This document shows positions 1 through 14,829 of a stretch of 64,000 nucleotides of DNA, piece by piece. A model generated the notes under the pieces. It ran no database searches, had not been told where the DNA came from, and was given only the letters and a program-made list of their open reading frames with translations. Made by a program: the position numbers and the translations under genes. Position 1 is the first letter of the stretch. Every line of letters starts with the position of its first letter. This stretch comes from Spirodela intermedia (lineage: Eukaryota > Streptophyta > Magnoliopsida > Alismatales > Araceae): NCBI GenBank assembly GCA_902729315.2, contig LR746272.1:8210827-8274826 (forward strand), read 5' to 3'.

Positions 1-3000
1 GTATCCTATTCAGTATGAATGTTTTAGACCTGCTATGCCAAGAAAAAAACTATCATTTCGAAGGATATTGAATGGTATTGGTTGGGTGGATTACCAGCAA
101 TGTTTGGCTGGATTGTGGTGACAAGGCTGATGGTAGTGATGAAGTTTCACTGCTGTGATAAGGAAATGATGAAGTGTCACAGATCACAGGATTTTTCGCT
201 TATCAAAGATTCTGCATGCTTTAAGCCCGTTACAAGGGATTATTCCAGTTCGAAATTAGTTTCTCTATGCTTAAAGGATTTATTTAGTTGTTTGTGAAAC
301 TTTGTCCAGCTTCTAGCATTAGCAAATGGCGACCGTGTTAAGGACAAGCAACGGAGTAGAAATTCCTTTATTGTTGATATGGACAAGAAACTGGCCGCAG
401 AGAATCTCTTGAATGAGTTGTCCTCGTACCACGGACCCATAATAAGACAGGTATTTTCCATTGTTTTAAAACCATTCTCTCGTTCACTGTGTCATCGTTC
501 TATACATTGCTTTGCAAAGAATTATAGTTTCTTCAATAGGTTAAATTCTCACGATAAATTTAATCAAAAAAAGTGGTTAGTTGGTCATAAAATTAGGAAG
601 AATTATGGATTTTTTAAAACCTGTGTAATATGGTCTACTTCCACCACCATGCATGCGTAATATTGCATTCAAGCCGGGCTTAGTTCTACTTAGTCATTCT
701 GTGGGAGGCATCAAGTTAAAAACAGTTTCCATCGATGGTGAATCATGCCTACTGAGCTTCGACAGTGAATGAGAGAATTTAATGATATTTTCTATATACA
801 CTGAGGCTGTCTATAATGATGATTTGGTTCTTGCAGATGAAGCAGATGGTTGACATTTATATCAAGCTTGCAGAAGTAGAGACAAAAAAAGAGGTTTGTC
901 GATTTCCTTGTATGGATGTGAATCCTCTTTATTGCCATATCTCTTGCCTTTTTGGTCACAATTTATTTTTTGTAACTTTCAGTAGGATTTCAAAATGACA
1001 ATAACTTAATGCAGTTCACTCTTTATCAACAGGAAACCAATAGACGGATCCCATTACCGAGGGAAATCCGAAGTGTTCGTCATCTTGAACTTGTGAGACT
1101 AATTCTCTGTTGTACCTAAATAGTATAAATATTAATCTTCTTTTTTTCATTTCGAATTTGAGCTTTCAAGATCCCAGATTTTCTGTCCTTTCTGTACTAA
1201 TGTTATAATCAGCATTGATGTTTAATATCATGAACTTTTGACAATGTAGAAGTCATGTGTATACTTCTAACATAAACATTAGAGCTGTAGGATGGACCAA
1301 TTTCATTTTAGAACTAGACCACAGCGGTGATGATAGTTATACCTCGAGGAGGTGTCCACGTTCCATTTCATTGCACCTGTGCCATCTCTTAATGTACGAT
1401 AATATTATTATCTGTTCTATTTTCGTATAATCTGTAGTTTTTTTATGTCATGAAATGGAGCCGAAGGTGCATAGTTTCCGCCAAGATTTTAGTTTCTGAG
1501 GATCTATACGAACTATATTAAGACACATATTTGTTGATACTAAAAGCATCAAGAAATCTGTGTGAGTTCCATACATATGACCATTTTTTTGTTGATAGAT
1601 ATCCTGTACATCTTGATGTCAAATTTATGACTGGTTCCCATGGCTCAAGCATTAAGTGTTGTACCAAAGAATGGAGAAATTGGTGGTAATAGAAATATCT
1701 ACATAAATTGAAAAAAGTAGTTTATGTCCGGAAAAATTAAAGGCGATACGGTCAATAATTAAATTCGTCACATGCAAAGATGGATGGGGAAAGTGATTCT
1801 TATTCTGACTATAGATACGTGATACTTCGCAGAGAGAGAAAAGGTATTCTTTCCAACTGAGACGATGTATACCATTAATGTAGTTGCATGTGTATGTTCA
1901 GGAATCATTTTAAGATGGGGACCAGTTGATGCAGACATCATTTTTGCATATAAGCTATTTTTTCCTTCTTTCACATTATGAAATCTGTGAACAACCTAAA
2001 TATTGATAAACGACGTTCCTTTTTCTGGTTCCAACTTAGGCTAGTATTTGTGTGAAAAAAATTGTGCTTCTACCTTGTATTGTATTTATTTTGCCAAAAA
2101 TAATAGTTATCTATCCATATTTTTGCCACTTTCAGGTTCCTGTTGTAACTGCTACTTTTCCAGTCGACCCAAGTTGCCAGTATGGTGAAGGGTCTTTTCC
2201 GCACTTCAAGGGATTAGGAGATTCGATCGTGTGCGTATTGATGATTGAGAAGTTTTGGTTTTGAATGCATAATTATGCACTACATAATGATTTAATTTTG
2301 AGCTTTGAAACTTGCAGGGTGATGAATGGAATCAATGCTCCAAAAGTGGTCGAATGCCTTGGTTCAGACGGTTGTAAATACCGCCAACTGGCTAAATCTG
2401 GAAATGACGACCTGAGACAAGATGCTGTAATCAATTAAATATATTATTACAATTTCTATGAATAGTCTGCAAAATTTTGCATCCATGAGATAAAAATATT
2501 TTTTTAATCTCCCTTTAATAGTATTAGTACATGGAAATTATTCAGATCACCAATAGTCGACCTGCAGTCCATTTCCGCGATGTCATTACTAGTTTCCTTC
2601 TTCATACATGTTTCTTCAGGTTTTTAGATTTTCTCCTGTCGGCATTTATCATAATGCCTTCCAGAAAACCATTAATTTTTTCCTCTCCCTTCTAGCGACA
2701 ATCTAGGGTCCATTCTGCTACCATTTTAGGGCATCTCGATTACAGTCAAGTGGCATTTTGTGGAGGTGCGCGTTTATTCACACCTAGGCAACTCGCACGT
2801 CTAAACTATGGGGGAATTTATTTGGCATGCAATTGTATTTATTTGATGGATATGAAAGTTTGAAAATTTTCAGTCTCCCTAGATGTTACACGAGCATTTC
2901 TTTTTTTCATTTATGCCTAGGATGCCTCCATCTTTACTGTATACGATGCAATCATTCTGGTGCACAGTCGTGATAATAGAACTGTCCCCTCCTCTTAGTA

Positions 3001-6000
3001 TGTATAATCAGTTCTTTGGTAAATATATCACAGATCCTTTATGTAGGAATTCCTTCTCGATAAAGTGCGTTATGAACAAAAAGATATTTGAAGTAATTTT
3101 ATGACACACTTGTTGCCTTTGCCTAGTTCCTGGTGTTGAATGGAAAACTTTATTGTTTGTGCGCATCCACTGAGATTCTGTTTACCATCAGAACAGAATG
3201 AAAAGGAGGTCTTTATTCAGCTGGTTTATGTATCACATTCAATTTTACTTACTTTGGGTGAAGGTTTAATTGTTTATCTATGGGGTCTCTGCTGAAATCT
3301 CGAACCCGCACTATTATACTCAGTTACGTTATTTGGGTGCGATGAATTTTTTTTACTGACCCCTTTTCTATTGATTATTGTGTGAATTATATAGGTTATG
3401 GAACAATTCTTTGGTCTAGTCAACACCTTCTTACAAGGTAATCGGGATACATGGAAACGAAGATTGAAAATACGGACCTATAAGGTATGCTTTATGGATT
3501 AAATACGGTTAAAAACATAAAAATACGGACCAATTGTGAAGAAAATTAATTATGCATAATTTCTTGTGTTATTTTGCTGAAAGAAAGCTTGTTATTTTAT
3601 TCAGAAAGCATTCTGAATAACGAATCTAGTTTGATTTTTTATCAGTGTTTGCCGAATTTGCTGAATGACGAATTTGGTTTGATTTGTTTTCAGTGTTTAC
3701 CGAATCTGCTGAACGACGAATTTGGTTTGATTTCTTTTCAGTGTTTGCCGAATCTGCTGAGTAACGAATTTGGTTTAATATGTTTTCAGTTGAGCATATA
3801 ATATTCTTTTCTTGTGTAAGCATATTGTCTCAGCTAATTGGATGTCTAGTATTTCTGGTGCTGCTCATAACGAATTTCAGTGCTTGTTGATATTTTGTTT
3901 AATTTTTTCATAACTACATTAACCTCCTGGTTAAATTGGCTGTCTGGTTTGAACAGGTAGTTCCTTTCACTCCAAGTGCTGGAGTACTGGAGTGGGTTAA
4001 TCAAACAGTCCCACTTGGTGAATACCTCATAGGAAGGTACGAGGTCATGTTAGGTTATATGTATACACCTTACTTCTTTTGCCACGTGTTTGAATTTTGT
4101 CTGACCGTGTTTCTTATACTTTCAGCTCAAGAAATGGAGGAGCACATGGACGTTATGGCAAAGGAAATTGGTCATTTCTTCATTGTCGAGAACACATGAC
4201 CAATGTAAATCCCCTGTACTATCATTCTTTTGTTTGTCAGTTTCTAGATGAATTCTGCATTACATGTTATGACCGTCTGTATTTATGTTCAAGTTATTGG
4301 AAGATATTTGTAAAATGCATGGAGCAGATGTCATACTTCCCTCAGGGCTGCCTTTGGGGAAGAGTTTTAGCTTTCCCCTGTCAACTTTCACCTCCCCCTT
4401 TGTACCCTTCATACGTAAAGGAGTCTATGATGGGCTTCTGATGAGGTCCATCTACGTGCAGTGATCTACCCCTCCCATGATAACAACCATTGACGGACGT
4501 CAGAGAAAAACTCTAGTGCTTTTATGGCCAAGAGATGAGTTCAGCGTTAGAAAGGGGACACCCAACTGGTTAATATTACAACATCCAGGGATCATATTCC
4601 TAGTCTACTCTTTTAGATATTTGGCAACAGTTTTCCGCTTCCCAACATATTGGTCTTTTTTTTTCCTTTATAGGAGGGTGAGTTAGGGGTTCTAAAGGGG
4701 AATTGAGATGCATACAGAGCGTCTTATGGGCATTTGAGTGTCATTTTCCATGGGAGGTTGCTGATCATACGCTGTGCCCGTTCAGCTGGGGAAGGAAGGC
4801 TCTTTAGAAAGGGCTCTGGAGATTTTCATCTATCCTTATTTTCTCAATTTGTGCTGTGGTTGCCTTTTTGCCTAAGAAAACGCACTGTTAGAACTTCCAG
4901 GCCCAGTAAGTTCGAGAACTAGTCATATTTTATTATTCTTTGGATGCCTTTGATTCGTATATCTAAAGAAGTTAATTTTGTACGCAGGAAAAAGACAAGC
5001 GCAAGGCATTTCACAAAGTCTGTGAGAACTTCAGGTTCTGAGAGTTTATTGGGTCATTATCGTGAATCCGTACAGCTTATGTCAAGGAAGCCTGTGCCTA
5101 ATTTTTCCAATTTAACAGGCCAGTAATGCACCACTTCTTCCTGGAGCGGTTCTTGCTGCCTTCTGACTGGTTCGAAAAGAGGCTATCTTACACCCGAAGT
5201 GTGGCAGCTAGTTCGATGGTCAGTCCAAATCACTTCCGTCATTGTAGATAGATCTTCTGGTGTTTCCTACAGATCTAATGGTTCAGAGATCTGCACTACA
5301 AGTTCAGGTGGGCTACATCGTTGGGCTTGGTGATCGACATTCTATGAACATCCTCATCGATCAATCTAGCGCTGAAGTGGTTCACATTGACCTTGGCGTC
5401 GCCTTCGAGCAGGGCCTGATGCTTAAAACTCCAGAACGGGTTCGTAAATGCTGCCAGAATTAGTCATCCTCGTCTGCTGTGAAAAATCAAAGAGTTAAAA
5501 GCCCCGTCACCCGGTCTCAGCACAGAAATCTCATCTGGTGCTTCATGTTTTGTTTTTCAGGTCCCTTTTAGGCTGACTAGGGACATTGTTGACGGCATGG
5601 GAGTCACTGGGGTGGAGGGCGTCTTCAGAAGATGCTGTGAAGAAACCCTTGCTGTAATGAGGACAAATAAGGAAGCCTTGCTGACCATTGTTGAGGTTCA
5701 ATTAACCGTCGAAATTCCATTTTAACCAAAAAAAGAAAAGAAGAAGAAGAAGAAGAAGAAGATGAAGAAAAAACAGAGTCTTGGCTCTTTTGATCACTGT
5801 TGAAACAATGTTTTTTCAGGTCTTTATCCACGATCCTCTGTATAAGTGGGCTCTATCACCTCTCAAGGCACTACAACGACAGAAGGTATAACAGACGGCT
5901 ATACCTGATCAATCTATGGTTCCATCAAGTTCATAAGATTACTAATTAGTAGTTCCTTGATAAACGAATCTCACCGCATATAATTACTTCACACTGGCGG

Positions 6001-6646
6001 CACTTCAAGCTCTTAGTATGGCGAGATGCCCCTTTTTATATTATGTTTCTCTCCGAGTATATTGGCCATCCAACACCATCTTATTTCCTGCTCCAGCCTT
6101 CTCTATCTGGCTGCCGCCTGCTGCCTGGTGATTCCTGCCGCTTGTTCCCAGCACTCACATGTGTTTTTTTTCTTTGCTGCCTTTCACTACTGCAACAGGA
6201 AACTGACGAGGACGCTGAGCCAAGCTTGGAGGACTCACAAGACGCATGCGAGGGGAACAAAGATGCAGCACGTGCCCTGTTTCGTGTCAAACAGAAGCTT
6301 GATGGTTATGAGGACGCTGAAATGAGAAGCGTCCAAGGCCAGGTACGTTCCCATTCATTGAACATCCAGCCTTAGCAAGAACTATTGCTTTTCTTTCGCA
6401 AGTCACAAACACGATTGAGAATCCTGTGTTTGGATACTTCTCCGTGGCCTTCTGTTCTTTTTCTTTTTTTTTCTTTTTTTGGCAACGGAAATTAGTATCC
6501 TGTTTTGATTTCACGCGTGCCTCTCCTCTCATCACCATGTTCATGCTAGCTTCTCGCCACATTTGCAGGTCCAACAGCTCATTCAGGACGCTACAGACAC
6601 GGAACGATTGTGCCAGATGTTCCCAGGCTGGGCAGCATGGTTGTGA
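1..6646 (+). CDS. ATM: ATM-type PI3K-like checkpoint kinase, 3' part (13 or more coding segments)
   Basis: Serine/threonine kinase of the PIKK family that signals DNA double-strand breaks in the nucleus. The last 470 codons are readable in exons 310-450, 837-893, 1033-1092, 2136-2230, 2318-2426, 3395-3484, 3957-4036, 4126-4204, 4988-5034, 5119-5218, 5308-5439, 5561-5695, 5820-5885, 6199-6342 and 6569-6646, all with GT/AG borders and consistent phase. Visible signatures are [18 protein letters not shown] (start of the catalytic domain), [18 protein letters not shown], the catalytic loop GLGDRHSMN, the metal-binding HIDLG (DFG equivalent), [13 protein letters not shown] in the activation region, and the FATC end [13 protein letters not shown]...FPGWAAWL. 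The protein ends in Leu after AAW. No frameshift or stop interrupts it. The N-terminal HEAT/FAT part lies outside the window; positions 1-309 look like intron. Seen: motifs and splice sites. Family knowledge: ATM function. Confidence 0.93.
3601..3796. repeat. 48-bp minisatellite, about four copies, inside an ATM intron
   Basis: A unit of about 48 bp, containing gaatttggtttgatt and ttttcagtgtttgccgaat, repeats about four times with a few substitutions. Both strands stay open across it because 48 is a multiple of three, which produces repetitive but meaningless ORFs ([16 protein letters not shown] repeated). It lies in the intron between the exons ending at 3484 and starting at 3957. Confidence 0.85.
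5737..5772. repeat. (GAA)n tract in an ATM intron
   Basis: Runs of aag/gaa triplets follow a short A-rich stretch in the 124-bp intron between exons 5561-5695 and 5820-5885. It is a simple repeat and does not touch the splice sites. Confidence 0.7.
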
Positions 6647-6777
6647 GAAAAACTTTCCTTTTCACCCCCCCTCCCCCCTCCCCCTACGTAGTTTGGTGTG
6701 TATATATATATTTGACTCTTCCGTCATAGTATTAAATAAAATCCGTGCCCCTCCATTCTATCCCTAAGTTGAGCATC

Positions 6778-6779
<2 letters not shown>

Positions 6780-6809
<30 letters not shown>
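6780..6809. repeat. (GA)15 microsatellite
   Basis: Pure ga dinucleotide run in the 3' flank of the ATM gene. Confidence 0.95.
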
Positions 6810-6813
<4 letters not shown>

Positions 6814-8338
6814 CCTCCTCCAAGTGTGCACAGGTAAGTCCTGTTGGACCCCAACTTCCTTGGACATTCTCTAGAGATCGTCCGTAGGACGAGGAGATTT
6901 CACGTAGAAAGTCCATGGAAACTCATCTCAGAAGTCAAGCAAGCAAAATATTTCCGTAGGGGAGGCCATCATTCTAATTAATGGAACTGATGGGTTCTCT
7001 TCCCCGAGTCGAAGCATCATTTCACAGGCGGAATGTTGTGCTTGGAACCGACCAGCTCGTCAGGCATATAATTAGCTGCCCATCTGAAGGATATATGGCA
7101 TTTCATCAGACACTATAAAACGGATGCAGATTAAAACCTTTCCTAGATGCGCCCACCATCACACTCTTGGGAAGACAGTAACTTTGAGATATTTACTAGA
7201 CCTAAAACCCGAGAACCGATGGCGAGAGCCAGAGGAAACGCAGTAGGAGTCCGTACACACACAGAAACCACCTACTCGCTCAGCTCGCGGGGACATTCAT
7301 TCGAGATCAAGATCCTTTGGCAAGAGGGCTCACCAGGGGATCATCAAAGTTCATCGATGTTTTTTATTGGGGGAATAGCTGTACAACAACCCATGTGACG
7401 GAAAGTATTGTTTCAGCAGCATACGAGTCGCCATGAACGTCTTTTAAGATTTCAGGAGGCCATCTTGAGGTATTTTCCGACTAACTTCAAGCAGTTAGAT
7501 TTCAAACCGGGAGGGAGGGGCAAAACCATCATCCCTCCCAGTACCATTATTATCCCGACGACAAAGGAGGCTGACCAAGCAGACGACGACCTTTGTGTTC
7601 TAAAACCATTATAACACTAAATTTGCAGCGCAAAACTATTTATTTTCTGTTTCTTCTTTTTTCCCAGAAAAGCCTTTTCGAGAATGAGACAGGCACTGCT
7701 TTGTGCAAGAAGAAACTGAAAATTTCCGTAAGATTTCGAGATGAAGACCAACCGTCAGGGACGGCGTCAGAGCTGCCTGTCCGGTCCCCATCCGCATGAA
7801 AAGAAGAGCAAAGGAGGAGTTGCCCAAAACCAAGCAGAGTTAAGTCGGAGACCAGAAACAGTAAAAGCCATGGCCTGCGTCGCTGGTCCCCCTGATCACT
7901 GGACCAAGCACTGTCCTCTGTCCTTGTTCATTAAAAACCTGAGCTTCGAGGACGATATTCCCTCAGCTTGTTCCGGCGAACTAATCGATGCATGATGGGT
8001 ATGATGGATGGGTCGAGAACATCCGGTCGGTTCTCCCGGAGAAAAATCGGATCCGGGGCAAACTCTGCACGGCAGCATGTGAAGCGTACGTACGCCATCG
8101 AAAGCGAGGGAGGAGCTTTCGTCACTGAGAAGCTCGGGGCCACACCGACAGCATTCAACCGGCAGCCGGGAGCAGGAGTAACGCTGGGCCCTGTCGCGGA
8201 GATTTAAATTTTGAAGTTCTGGGGATGCTCAGATCCATGCCGAGTGAGCTCCAAAGCTCGACTTTCTCTCCTCTCGAAGCATCCCACCAGCTCACAGGCA
8301 GAGAGAATCTCTCCTCTTTATCAACCAAAGACGAGACC

Positions 8339-8356
8339 TCTCTCTCTCTCTCTCTC

Positions 8357-8402
<46 letters not shown>

Positions 8403-8422
8403 CTCTCTCTCTCTCTCTCTCG
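8339..8422. repeat. Compound (CT)n(GT)n(CT)n microsatellite
   Basis: A ct run, then about twenty gt units, then another ct run, ending about 80 bp before the start codon at 8501. It is likely within the 5' leader or core promoter of that gene. Pyrimidine-rich leaders are common in plants, but an effect on expression is only inferred. Confidence 0.95.
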
Positions 8423-8500
8423 CAATAATAACGAGAGCCGCTGGCTTGCTTGAGTTTCGTTTAAAACCCGCCGAGGATCTCTCCCCCGCCGTCATCGTCA

Positions 8501-8821
8501 ATGGCGTCGCTGCTGCCGCCGCCGGCTGCCGCCTACCCGGGTCTCCTGCCGGGGCATCCGCCGCACGCGAGGGGCTCCTTCGGCCCCGTTTTCATCGTCC
8601 TGGCTGTGATTACCCTCCTTGCCTTGGTGGCATGCTTCCTCAGCCGAGCCTGCGCCCGCCGATACTCACAGCGGCAGTCCAACGCCGCCACCGTCTCCGG
8701 CGATCTCGAAGGCGGGGCTTTCGAAATGAGTTTTCCCTCTCCGGCTAAACCAGTCATGACCGGCGCGACCCGAGAGGCCAAGACCGCCGCAGGCGCCGGC
8801 GCCGCCAAAAGCCCAGCTTAG
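8501..8821 (+). CDS. Small single-span membrane protein of unknown function, 106 aa
   Basis: A single-exon GC-rich ORF, unlike its AT-rich surroundings. The protein has a Pro/Ala-rich N-terminus with His and Arg at residues 19-24. A hydrophobic segment at about residues 29-47 (PVFIVLAVITLLALVACFL) is followed by a basic stop-transfer stretch (SRACARR). The rest is a hydrophilic Ala/Ser/Thr-rich tail to residue 106. This suggests one transmembrane helix with the short N-terminal part on one side and about 55 residues on the other. I do not recognise a named family; plants encode many small proteins with this plan. The start is the first ATG after the pyrimidine-rich leader (context gtcaATGG). 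Conserved composition and GC content favour a real gene over a chance ORF, but there is no functional clue. Confidence 0.6.
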   Translation: MASLLPPPAAAYPGLLPGHPPHARGSFGPVFIVLAVITLLALVACFLSRACARRYSQRQSNAATVSGDLEGGAFEMSFPSPAKPVMTGATREAKTAAGAGAAKSPA

Positions 8822-9009
8822 TCGACAGGATATGGAGGGAGGGGGTCGAGCCCAGTGGATAGGAAGAAAGTTTCGATGTTGCTATTTATTTCAAGTGATC
8901 GCTTGTCTATGATGAGAAACCATTTTTATACAGACCATTGTTCATTTGGGTTTCTTCTCTTCTTTTTTTTTTTCTTATTTTGGGTGTGGAAAAGGTGATG
9001 GATCTCATG

Positions 9010-11875
9010 TCAATCTTCCACTGGGTCCTGTGGAGCCTCTCCTGCCTTCCTCTTTATGGTCACCACTGGGCAGTCCGCATGCTTCACGCAGAACTCACTC
9101 ACAGTGCCCACGAAAACCCTGGGAATGTCAACACCAACCCAGTCACAAGAAACATATATTTTGAGCGAATCGTAATTTCAGAAGCCTGAAACACACTTCG
9201 TAGAAAAAAAAAGTACAGCGAATCGTAATTTCAGAAGCAACAGGGGAGGATGCATAAAATGCAGAAAATAATTAATAGACGGAAGCTAAGAGGCATGGCA
9301 GGACGATTTTGAGTTTCTGAAGCCTAAATTATCCAAGTTGGTGTATCTCTGGATAATTAGATCATTTCCCTCTTCTTTGTGAGTCAGAAATACTCGAAAG
9401 AGTCGAGTAGAAGGCTTACTTTTTTAATGTGTTGAGCTGAAGAAGCCTGAAACAGTAAAACTCTCAGTTGACTGTCCTTGCTGTGGCATGTAGATGTCAA
9501 GGACATGGGTGGTATACTACAGTCCATGATCAACCAGTAGACGGCCACAATTTCAAGGTACGCAGAGTTCTGCAAACCGTATGATCTTAGTGCATACATA
9601 TTTCTTGGTAAACCCAATGTATCTCTTAATGAGGTTGACAGCCTCACTTTGGTGGTGCGGAAAAAAAATCATTTTATTTAGAGTAATTCGCCTCATTTCT
9701 CCTTAAAACTGCGGTATCCCACCCTCTATTTGAAATACTATTATCAGTAAGCCGGCATAATGTTTTTAATTACGTGATAAATAAAAAGGGGAAACCAGTT
9801 CCAAGATGAAAGCGAAAAAATCGCATGCAAGTTCAACATCTCATGGCTTACCTTTGGAAGGGTCCAAGTCCACGACATCCAACAACTAAGAGATCCGGCT
9901 GCACCCTCTTCACCTCGCTGCAGATGACTTCTTTGGGATCCCCTTTCTTGACCCATGCCTCACAGGGAAGCTATCAAGAAATGCAAAAACTTGGTGACAG
10001 GAAATTTTTTTTGTATGGGAAAACGAGGGAGCACAAGAGACAAATAAATGAGAAATTTCCAATACCCCAATTTGATTACAACGTTCAACAAAGAATTCCA
10101 GCAAATGAAGCCCTCGTGTCTTTTCCCTCTCCGACATGCGCTTGAAATCATCAGGCGATGCATAAATGCTGTCCATATCATCAAATCCTATTGTTGGCAA
10201 GATATGAGGAATGTAGTGTCAGCTGGTATGCACCGTGATCCGCACCCAGAGTTATAAAATGGAAGCACAACAGTTAATAGAATAAAAGTATATCAATTGG
10301 GAGGAATTCAAAGAAAACTGAGTTTTGCCAACAGTAATCTGCAATTAATCTAGAAGACAGCAAGGAATCTAGATGGAGACGCAGTAGATTTCACTTCGGT
10401 TCTTGCATGTGTCACAGCTCCTATAGAGTATACCGCTGTGACCTTTGTAAATCTCCTTTTTTCCAACGAAATGCTATCTGGGGAATATGTCGCCATGTGA
10501 ATGCTAATCCCCAGGAGGAGACGCAGCTAAATTCAAGTTCCCAACAAAATTTGGATGGATAGAGAAAGGTACAGAATCGATATTCGCAATGTGCGGGAAA
10601 GCCACAAAGTTTTTTCTAAGGTGGATACTTGGGATCAATACCAATGCAGAGAAAGAATCCAGAAAAGGTGTATTCATCTTAGTTTGTTCACAAGGATGTG
10701 GATAATTTTCCAGACGTAAGGGCATTCCTTATCTACCTAACTAGGGATACGTGTGTGTGTGTGTGCATTCCTCCAAATAAGCGTTATGTTGCTAATTAGC
10801 ATGCCTATCCGAAGAGAAGGAATCGGAGAGTGAACTAAATTACAGCAAGGATACTCTCTTTTTTCCCCCAAAAAACCTCATCACAAGGAAGCCAAATGCT
10901 CATCCGAGCTAAATTCACGAATAATTAATTCTTTCATTTTCAGAATGCAATGGGAGGTAAATTAAGTTGCCGCCAAAGCTTTGAGAGTTTCAAGCGGCCA
11001 GTAATTGGTACCAATCTTTTCTCCATCTATGTTCATGATCTTTCAACTAAAGAAAAAAAGGATAAAAAAGACTACCAGAAATTAGGAATCAAATTTCTCT
11101 CATATTATGATCATCATTATTTTTCTCGTCATGAGTATTATTACGGTCTCTAGCACAAGGCTCGAGTTCATATTCTCTAAATTTTTCAATTTTTATTGAA
11201 ACCTCTTTTACTAAACTCTTCACTAGGAAAGAAATAGTCGGAACGCACCATCTAGCACAACTGGGAATACGTGTCCGAGTAGCTTCTTTGCGTAAAGGAC
11301 CCTCATCTACTCTCAACATGTTGACAAAATTTTGATGATTTTTTTTTATTCGTGATGTTTGAAATGAATAAGTGCTACAATGTGCGAACAATACAAAGTG
11401 AAAATTGTAAACAGAAGCACAAATGACCTAACTTGGCTCTAAGATCTCCTTCCGTTCATAATCGTCAACGTGGTTTGCTCTTATATCACGACACGTTCAA
11501 TCATCAAGGTTCCAGGGCTTTTAACATACGAAACCGAGGCCGCACACGAATACAGGCAGACGATCAAAAAGCGAAAGCTGGACAACTAGAGAGCCCTAGA
11601 TCCCGCGGCACAACAACGCAAGCAGAAGCTAACCGCCTAAAAGAGGCAATGGAGGGAGGGAGGGAGGAATCCCAAAGTGGAAACCGCATACCGTCCTCAT
11701 CAGGAACCTGGACGTGGAGGAAGAGGAGAACGAAGCCGCGGGTATTGGAGCGAACAACCTTCTCCACCGCCCACTCGAAGGCCGTCCGGCTACTGATTGA
11801 AGCGTGCGGGTACCCCTTTATAGAAGACGGATTCACCGCTATCAAGATCCTCGTCGGCGGCACTTCCTCCTCCAT
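9010..11875 (-). CDS. Universal stress protein (USP-A domain), four exons, 177 aa
   Basis: Small cytosolic alpha/beta nucleotide-binding protein of the UspA superfamily; plant members respond to stress and hypoxia. Coding exons in transcript order are 11875-11692, 10187-10066, 9970-9852 and 9118-9010, all with GT/AG borders, summing to 534 nt with no internal stop. The N-terminus has the first beta strand RILIAVNPS, and FEWAVEKVV begins the first helix. The C-terminal half holds DLLVVGCRG and then GPFQRVFVGTVSEF, giving the ATP-binding pattern G-x2-G-x9-G-[ST], so it is probably an ATP-binding type. The last strand is CPVVTIKR. The ATG at 11875 was chosen because a longer in-frame ATG at 11977 lies upstream of the TATA box at about 11922-11934. 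Confidence 0.9.
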
Positions 11876-11921
11876 ATCTTCCTCCTCCCACTCTCTCCTA
11901 CTCCCTCGGCTCCCCAACTCA

Positions 11922-11934
11922 GATTTATATACAT
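11922..11934 (-). promoter_or_regulatory. TATA box of the universal stress protein gene
   Basis: On the minus strand the sequence reads tgtatataaatct, about 47-60 bp before the ATG at 11875. That implies a short 5' leader of roughly 20-30 nt and argues against the longer ORF start at 11977. Confidence 0.65.
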
Positions 11935-12290
11935 CCCAGGTCAACCAGGTCGCAGGCCGATTCCGGTGGGGGCCCAACTATTCTCTACGTGTCGGATAAG
12001 ATTCGCATTCGAAGGTTCCATGGTGACGTGGCAAGGTGGAAGCACCGAGTGCCGACTCGCAGGAGAGAACGGCGGGGGCCCCCGAGTCGACAGGAGAAGG
12101 TTATAACACAGAACGGCAACATTCAGTCCGAAGATGTCGATGCGATTAGCTTTAAAAAGAACAAAAACCCATCGCAAGGCTCAGCTCATTGACTACTTTC
12201 CGACAAACAAAAGAGGAAGATAAATATCTGGAAGCCCACAAGGTAAAGTCAAACACTGCTCAAAACTGGTCAAGCAGCCTAGGAATGCCG

Positions 12291-12334
<44 letters not shown>

Positions 12335-12355
12335 TAGAGAGAAGGCAGAGAGAGG
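11935..12355. other. Short intergenic region between two minus-strand genes
   Basis: Holds the upstream promoter of the stress protein gene and the 3' flank of the L11 gene. A (GA)n tract lies at 12294-12335 just past the L11 stop. No other gene was seen. Confidence 0.6.
12294..12335. repeat. (GA)n microsatellite in the L11 3' flank
   Basis: A ga run interrupted once by aaag, about 20 bp past the L11 stop codon, so probably in the 3' UTR. Confidence 0.9.
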
Positions 12356-14609
<2,254 letters not shown>

Positions 14610-14687
14610 CAGAGCTCTCCCGCTGGCCGCCTGCACAAAAACTCAAGAGGGAAGTGACGCCGCCGGGGCTGGAGACGGAAGGGCGGC

Positions 14688-14722
14688 GCTTTATATATTC
14701 CCAGCGGGGCATGAAAACCCTA
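14688..14722 (-). promoter_or_regulatory. TATA box and telo-box of the L11 promoter
   Basis: On the minus strand gaatatataaagcgcc (TATA, about 14688-14702) lies about 80 bp before the ATG. AAACCCTA (plus strand, 14715-14722) is the telo-box motif. Telo-boxes are established features of plant ribosomal-protein and translation-gene promoters and are bound by Pur-alpha/TRB-type factors; use at this site is inferred from motif and position. Confidence 0.65.
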
Positions 14723-14829
14723 GGACATACCAGATCCAACGGTTCTCGTCCACCGACGAGGAACCCATCACCTCTTTGAAGCCGCATGATCGAGAAACCC
14801 CAGGCGTATGCGGGGGACTGAGAGACCTC

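Larger units (their letters stand above)
6647..8500. other. Intergenic: ATM 3' flank and promoter/leader of the small membrane protein gene
   Basis: No convincing exon was seen. It contains a (GA)n run at 6780-6809 just past the ATM stop and, near the right end, the CT/GT/CT compound microsatellite that probably lies in the leader of the gene at 8501. Short ORFs here have low-complexity or random translations. Confidence 0.6.

Noticed and set aside
3601-3796. CRISPR-like array
   Set aside because: The 48-bp units are contiguous with no unique spacers, and the DNA is a plant intron. It is a minisatellite.
11876-11977. N-terminal extension of the universal stress protein (start at 11977)
   Set aside because: The extra 34 codons span the TATA box at 11922-11934, and the family normally starts just before the first beta strand, so the ATG at 11875 is better.
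11433-11999. 188-codon plus-strand ORF
   Set aside because: It lies antisense to exon 1 of the universal stress protein gene, whose motifs and splice sites are clear. The plus-strand translation has no recognisable domain.
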